From Clostridiales bacterium (GTDB lineage Bacteria > Bacillota > Clostridia > Christensenellales > Aristaeellaceae), in assembly GCA_022776785.1 (NCBI GenBank), contig JALFHA010000381.1, positions 1-8,428 of the forward strand: a DNA stretch of 8,428 nucleotides. The letters run 5' to 3'. This document shows, one piece after another, positions 5,208 to 8,428 of this stretch. The notes under the pieces are model-generated. The model saw nothing but the letters and a program-made list of their open reading frames with translations, had not been told where the DNA came from and searched no databases. Positions within the stretch are counted from its first letter, which is position 1. Every line of letters starts with the position of its first letter. The translations under genes and the position numbers were made by a program.

Positions 5208-6764
5208 ATGATTAAGCGTGCGATTCTCAGCGTATCGGACAAGACCGGCGTGGTCGAGCTCGCCCGCCGCCTCGCGGACAAGGGCGTGACCCTGCTCTCC
5301 ACCGGCGGCACGATGACGGCCATCGCGCAGGCGGGGAGTCCCGTGACCGGCGTCAGCGATGTGACCGGCTTCCCGGAGTGCCTCGACGGCCGCGTCAAGA
5401 CGCTGCACCCGATGATTCACGCGGGGCTGCTGGCCGTGCGCGGCAATGCCGAGCACATGAAGCAGCTCGAGGAGCTGGGCGTTACGCCCATCGACATGGT
5501 GGTCATCAACCTCTATCCCTTCCGCCAGACCATCGAAAAGCCCGGCGTCACCTTTGAGGACGCCATCGAGAATATCGACATCGGCGGCCCGACGATGCTG
5601 CGCGCCGCCGCCAAGAACGCGCAGGACGTGGTTGTGGTGATCGACCCCGCGGATTACGATTTGGTGATGGACGAATTCGAGACGACCGGCGACGTGAGCC
5701 TCAAGACCAAGCGCTACCTGCAATATAAGGTCTTTGAGCACACGGCGCAGTACGACTGCATGATTCAGCAGTACCTGCGCGGCCAGCTCGAGGACAGCGA
5801 GAAGTTCGAATTCCCGCAGAACCTGACCGTCACCTTCGAAAAGGTGCAGGAGATGCGCTACGGCGAGAACCCGCACCAGAAGGCCGCGTTCTACCGCGAT
5901 CTGGGCGACATCGCGGGCACGCTCCCGGCGGCGAAGCAGCTGCACGGCAAGGAGCTCTCCTACAACAACATCAACGACACCAACGGTGCGCTCGAGCTGC
6001 TGCGCGAGTTCGACACCACGGCGGTGGTCGCCGTCAAGCACGGCAATCCCTGCGGCGTGGGCGTAGCGGATGAGGTCAGCGAGGCGTACCGTCTGGCCTA
6101 CGAGGCCGACCCGGTGAGCGTGTTCGGCGGCATCGTCGTCACCAACGCGCCGGTGGACGCGGCGACGGCCGAGCAGATGAGCAAGATCTTCCTGGAGATC
6201 ATCGTCGCGCCGAAGTTCACCGACGAGGCGCTGGCGATTCTCACGAAGAAGAAGAACCTGCGCCTGCTGGAGCTCGACACCACCATCCGCGCCTACCCCA
6301 AGGGCGAGCGCGTGATGCGCAAGGTCGCCGGCGGCCTGCTCGTGCAGGAGATCGACGACAAGCTGCTGCCCGAGGACGGCGAGCTGCGCGTTGTGACCGA
6401 GAAGGCCCCGACGGCGGAGCAGATGAAGGATTTGCTGCTGGCGTGGAAGATCGTTAAGCACGCCAAGTCCAACGGCATCGCCATCGCGCGGGACAACCAG
6501 AGCCTGGGCATCGGGCCGGGGCAGGTCAACCGCATCTGGAGCACGCAGATGGCCATCGAGCGCAGCGGCGAGCGCGTCAAGGGCGCGGCGCTGGCGAGCG
6601 ATGCCTTCTTCCCGTTCGACGACTGCGTGAAGGCCTGCGCTGAGGCGGGCATCGCCTGCATCATCCAGCCGGGCGGCAGCGTCCGCGATCAGGATTCGAT
6701 TGATGCCTGCAACAAGTACGGCATTGCGATGGTCTTTACCGGCATGAGGCATTTTAAGCACTGA
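5208..6764 (+). CDS. purH: PurH, bifunctional AICAR formyltransferase / IMP cyclohydrolase
   Basis: A 518-residue enzyme performing the last two steps: AICAR plus 10-formyl-THF gives FAICAR, then ring closure gives IMP. The cyclohydrolase domain (1 to about 195) shows SVSDKTGV (8-15), STGGT (31-35), GRVKTLHP (61-68), INLYPF (100-105) and NIDIGGPTMLRAAAKN (122-137). The transformylase domain shows RYGENPHQ (217-224), the catalytic Lys277-His278 in KHGNPCG, SVFGG (304-308), KHAKSNGIAIA (417-427) and IIQPGGSVRDQD (485-496). The frame is open for another 50 codons upstream through repeat copy B, but the ATG at 5208 is right: it begins MIKRAILSVSDKTG as in the family and has AAAGGA at 5191-5196, 11 bases away. 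It ends RHFKH, as is usual. Confidence 0.97.
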   Translation: MIKRAILSVSDKTGVVELARRLADKGVTLLSTGGTMTAIAQAGSPVTGVSDVTGFPECLDGRVKTLHPMIHAGLLAVRGNAEHMKQLEELGVTPIDMVVINLYPFRQTIEKPGVTFEDAIENIDIGGPTMLRAAAKNAQDVVVVIDPADYDLVMDEFETTGDVSLKTKRYLQYKVFEHTAQYDCMIQQYLRGQLEDSEKFEFPQNLTVTFEKVQEMRYGENPHQKAAFYRDLGDIAGTLPAAKQLHGKELSYNNINDTNGALELLREFDTTAVVAVKHGNPCGVGVADEVSEAYRLAYEADPVSVFGGIVVTNAPVDAATAEQMSKIFLEIIVAPKFTDEALAILTKKKNLRLLELDTTIRAYPKGERVMRKVAGGLLVQEIDDKLLPEDGELRVVTEKAPTAEQMKDLLLAWKIVKHAKSNGIAIARDNQSLGIGPGQVNRIWSTQMAIERSGERVKGAALASDAFFPFDDCVKACAEAGIACIIQPGGSVRDQDSIDACNKYGIAMVFTGMRHFKH

Positions 6765-6794
6765 TTGGCAATCATGGAGCACGCGCTCCGCGGG

Positions 6795-6899
6795 CCAGAG
6801 CGGGTGGAGGGGGGATTTCGATTTCCCCCCTCCACCCCTCTGGACTCCCCCCACCCCCTTGAAACGACCGGGGCTGCGGCCCCTGGACCCTGGGGTGGG
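6795..6899. repeat. Highly structured repeat block in the purH-purD spacer
   Basis: Two adjacent folded units. The first is an unusually strong hairpin: CCAGAG (6795-6800) and GGGTGGAGGGGGGA (6802-6815) pair with TCCCCCCTCCACCC (6824-6837) and CTCTGG (6838-6843), 20 pairs with one bulged C and an 8-base loop. The second has an outer stem CCCACCCC/GGGGTGGG (6850-6857 with 6892-6899) around GGGGC-TGCG-GCCCC (6870-6883). Neither is followed directly by a T-run; a TTTTTT at 6929-6934 lies further on without a clear stem. It differs in sequence from copies A and B. Outside it, 6765-6794 and 6900-6971 hold nothing I can name. Confidence 0.8.
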
Positions 6900-6985
6900 T
6901 GTGGTGCTTTGCGGGGAGAAGCGTGCTCTTTTTTGGGAAGCAACCTAAGCGACAGAAATCTGTTTGTATTGAAGGAGGGTTCCTG

Positions 6986-8251
6986 ATGAAGGTTCTGGTC
7001 ATTGGCGGCGGCGGCCGTGAGCACGCCGTCTGCAAAAAGCTGGTTGAGTCCCCGCTGGTCGACGCGCTGCTGTGCGCGCCGGGCAATGCGGGTATCGCGC
7101 AGGTTGCGGCCTGCGTGCCGGAGGTCAAGGCGACGGACGTGCCGGGCATCGTCGCGCTGGCCAAGCGCGAGGGCGTGGATTTCGTCTGCGTCACGCCGGA
7201 CGATCCGCTGGCGCTGGGCTGCGTGGACGCGCTGGAGGCCGAGGGCATCCCCACGTTCGGGCCACGCGCCTGCGCCGCGCAGATGGAGGCCAGCAAGATC
7301 TTCTCCAAAAACCTGATGAAGAAATACGGCATCCCGACCGCGAAAAGCGAAGTCTTTGACGATGCGGACGCGGCGCTGGCGTATCTTGACACGCAGAGCG
7401 CGCCCATCGTCGTCAAGGCGGACGGGCTGGCGCTGGGCAAGGGCGTCATCGTCGCGCAGACCATCGACGAGGCGAAGCAGGCCGTCGTGGACATGATGCG
7501 CGGCGGGCGCTTCGGCAGGAGCGGCGCGCGCGTGCTCATCGAGGAATGCATGGTCGGCCGCGAGGTGACGGTGCTGTGCTTTACGGACGGCAGGGTTATC
7601 GTGCCCATGCCCGCCAGCCAGGATCACAAGCGCGTGTTCGACGGCGACAAGGGCCCGAACACCGGCGGCATGGGCGCGTTTGCGCCGAGCCCGCTGTATG
7701 CCCCGGACGTGGCGCGCCGCGTCACGGACGAGATTTTGCAGCCGACCCTGCGCGCGATGAACGCCGAAGGGCTCGACTTCCGCGGCGTGCTCTACGTCGG
7801 GCTGATGCTCACGGCGGATGGCCCGAAGGTCGTCGAATACAACGCGCGCTTCGGCGACCCGGAGACGCAGGCGGTGCTTCCGCTGCTTATGAGCGACCTG
7901 ATGGAGATCATGCTCGCCGTGCGTGAGCAGCGCCTTGAGCAGCTCGACATCCGTTGGCGCGGCGGCGCGGCGGCGTGCGTGGTGCTGGCAAGCGGCGGCT
8001 ATCCGGGCAAGTATGAGGGCGGCAAGGTCATCACGGGCATTGTCAAGGCCGAGGCGCTGGGCGCGACGGTCTACCATGCGGGCACGGCGGTGAAGGACGG
8101 CGCGCTGGTGACGGCGGGCGGACGCGTGCTCGGCGTGACGGCGCTGGGCGATACGCTGGCGGACGCGGTGCGCAGCGCGTACATGGCCGCGAAGGAGATT
8201 CATTTTGACGGCGCACACATGCGCAGTGATATCGGAAGCCGGGAACTGTAA
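6986..8251 (+). CDS. purD: PurD, phosphoribosylamine-glycine ligase (GAR synthetase)
   Basis: A 421-residue ATP-grasp ligase that joins phosphoribosylamine, the product of PurF, to glycine, giving GAR for PurN. The N-terminal loop GGGGREHA is at 7-14, followed by PGNAGIAQ (32-39) and the family's conserved segment, here in the form TPDDPLALG (70-78). The ATP-grasp region has VVKADGLALGKGV (142-154), SQDHKRVFDGDKGPNTGGMGAF (211-232) and the metal-binding EYNARFGDPETQ (284-295). It closes with DIGSREL, like the usual DIG-R end. The ATG at 6986 has the strongest Shine-Dalgarno of the window, AAGGAGGG at 6972-6979, 6 bases away. The frame is open upstream to 6899, but that stretch is spacer and lacks family similarity. 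It is the last gene of the cluster here. Confidence 0.97.
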   Translation: MKVLVIGGGGREHAVCKKLVESPLVDALLCAPGNAGIAQVAACVPEVKATDVPGIVALAKREGVDFVCVTPDDPLALGCVDALEAEGIPTFGPRACAAQMEASKIFSKNLMKKYGIPTAKSEVFDDADAALAYLDTQSAPIVVKADGLALGKGVIVAQTIDEAKQAVVDMMRGGRFGRSGARVLIEECMVGREVTVLCFTDGRVIVPMPASQDHKRVFDGDKGPNTGGMGAFAPSPLYAPDVARRVTDEILQPTLRAMNAEGLDFRGVLYVGLMLTADGPKVVEYNARFGDPETQAVLPLLMSDLMEIMLAVREQRLEQLDIRWRGGAAACVVLASGGYPGKYEGGKVITGIVKAEALGATVYHAGTAVKDGALVTAGGRVLGVTALGDTLADAVRSAYMAAKEIHFDGAHMRSDIGSREL

Positions 8252-8287
8252 AAATTACAAATTAAACCCATATAAAAGGGAAAATTT

Positions 8288-8316
8288 ACAAAGCGAGGTT
8301 GAAAGCCTCGCTTTGT
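8288..8316 (+). terminator. Probable transcription terminator of the pur operon
   Basis: A perfect 11-bp stem, ACAAAGCGAGG (8288-8298) with CCTCGCTTTGT (8306-8316), and a 7-base loop, lies 37 bases after the purD stop in AT-rich DNA. The following CATGTTAAAA is not a clean U-tract, which lowers certainty. Position and stem quality favour an end-of-operon terminator. Confidence 0.65.
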
Positions 8317-8348
8317 CATGTTAAAATGAAACCCGGTTTGGAAAAGAT

Positions 8349-8375
8349 AGAGCAGACAGGCTCTTTGCTTTGCTT
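8349..8375 (+). terminator. Weak second terminator-like hairpin
   Basis: AGAGC (8349-8353) pairs with GCTCT (8360-8364) around a 6-base loop and is followed by TTGCTTTGCTT. AGAGCAG can alternatively pair with CTGCTCT at 8385-8391. It might back up the stronger hairpin at 8288-8316. The stem is short, so this is tentative. Confidence 0.3.
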
Positions 8376-8395
8376 CGTATTATACTGCTCTGTGT

Positions 8396-8428
8396 TAATA
8401 CTGTCTTGCACTTAAAAGCTCGAATATA
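8396..8428 (+). repeat. Right flanking inverted repeat (33 bp, reaches window edge)
   Basis: These last 33 bases are the exact reverse complement of 111-143. In the left copy the same unit leads straight into the GCGCGAAGCG hairpin repeat, so the right copy probably continues into that repeat beyond the window. The pair encloses the whole pur cluster in inverted orientation. Bases 8317-8395 hold only the weak hairpin and a chance short reading frame. Confidence 0.85.

Noticed and set aside
5061..6854. 597-residue minus-strand frame across purH
   Set aside because: Shadow of PurH with no recognisable domain; the ends are translated spacer repeat.
6899..6985. N-terminal extension of PurD to 6899
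   Set aside because: The extra residues translate spacer; the ATG at 6986 has an ideal SD and starts with the family's MKVLVIGGGGREHA.
6689..8218. 509-residue minus-strand frame across purD
   Set aside because: Shadow of PurD, Arg/Ala/His-rich and without motifs or a credible SD.
8326..8415. 29-residue hydrophobic peptide after the terminator (ends SLLCFVLYCSVLILSCT)
   Set aside because: There is no Shine-Dalgarno, it runs into the inverted repeat, and it lies behind the likely terminator; chance is the simpler explanation.

Overview
The window is a de novo purine biosynthesis cluster on the + strand, in the order purE - purF - purM - purN - (tandem GNAT acetyltransferase) - purH - purD. 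All seven genes are complete. Together they cover PRPP to phosphoribosylamine (PurF), to GAR (PurD), to FGAR (PurN), FGAM to AIR (PurM), one half of AIR carboxylation (PurE), and the last two steps to IMP (PurH). The genes for FGAM synthesis (purL/QS), SAICAR synthesis (purC), adenylosuccinate lyase (purB) and N5-CAIR synthesis (purK) are not in the window and must lie elsewhere if the pathway is complete.

The sequence suggests a GC-rich Firmicute, probably a gut-type Clostridia. PurF is the Bacillus type, with a short propeptide before the catalytic Cys and the Fe-S ligand cysteines. Shine-Dalgarno sites are strong (GGAGGG, AAGGAGGG), promoters are sigma-A-like with TGn-extended -10 boxes, and a CGAA-cored PurBox-like site lies upstream of purE. 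The hairpin-rich spacers (GGGGTTTGGGGC..GCCCC and GGGATGAAATCCC types) are, from memory, common in such genomes. The exact genus cannot be read from this window.

Layout. 1-143: reverse-oriented hairpin repeat ending in a 33-bp unit whose exact inverted copy closes the window at 8396-8428. 144-354: AT-rich control region with PurBox-like sites, a TTGAAA-17-TATACT promoter and a short leader. 355-2276: purE and purF, 20 bp apart. 2277-2533: a spacer filled with four hairpins. 2534-4185: purM and purN, overlapping by GTGA. 4157-4266: an internal promoter across the purN stop, and a leader hairpin. 4267-5085: the GNAT gene. 5086-5207: second copy of the purF-purM spacer repeat. 5208-6764: purH. 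6765-6985: a spacer with a 20-bp-stem hairpin and a second folded block. 6986-8251: purD. 8252-8428: terminator-like hairpins and the inverted repeat.

The points most worth a second look are the GNAT gene, which looks like two fused GNAT folds with only the second keeping the acetyl-CoA loop and sits in the cluster behind its own promoter; the hairpin repeat family that occupies every large gap and flanks the cluster in inverted orientation, with base-pair-preserving changes between copies; and the PurBox-like operator. The purine genes themselves look ordinary.
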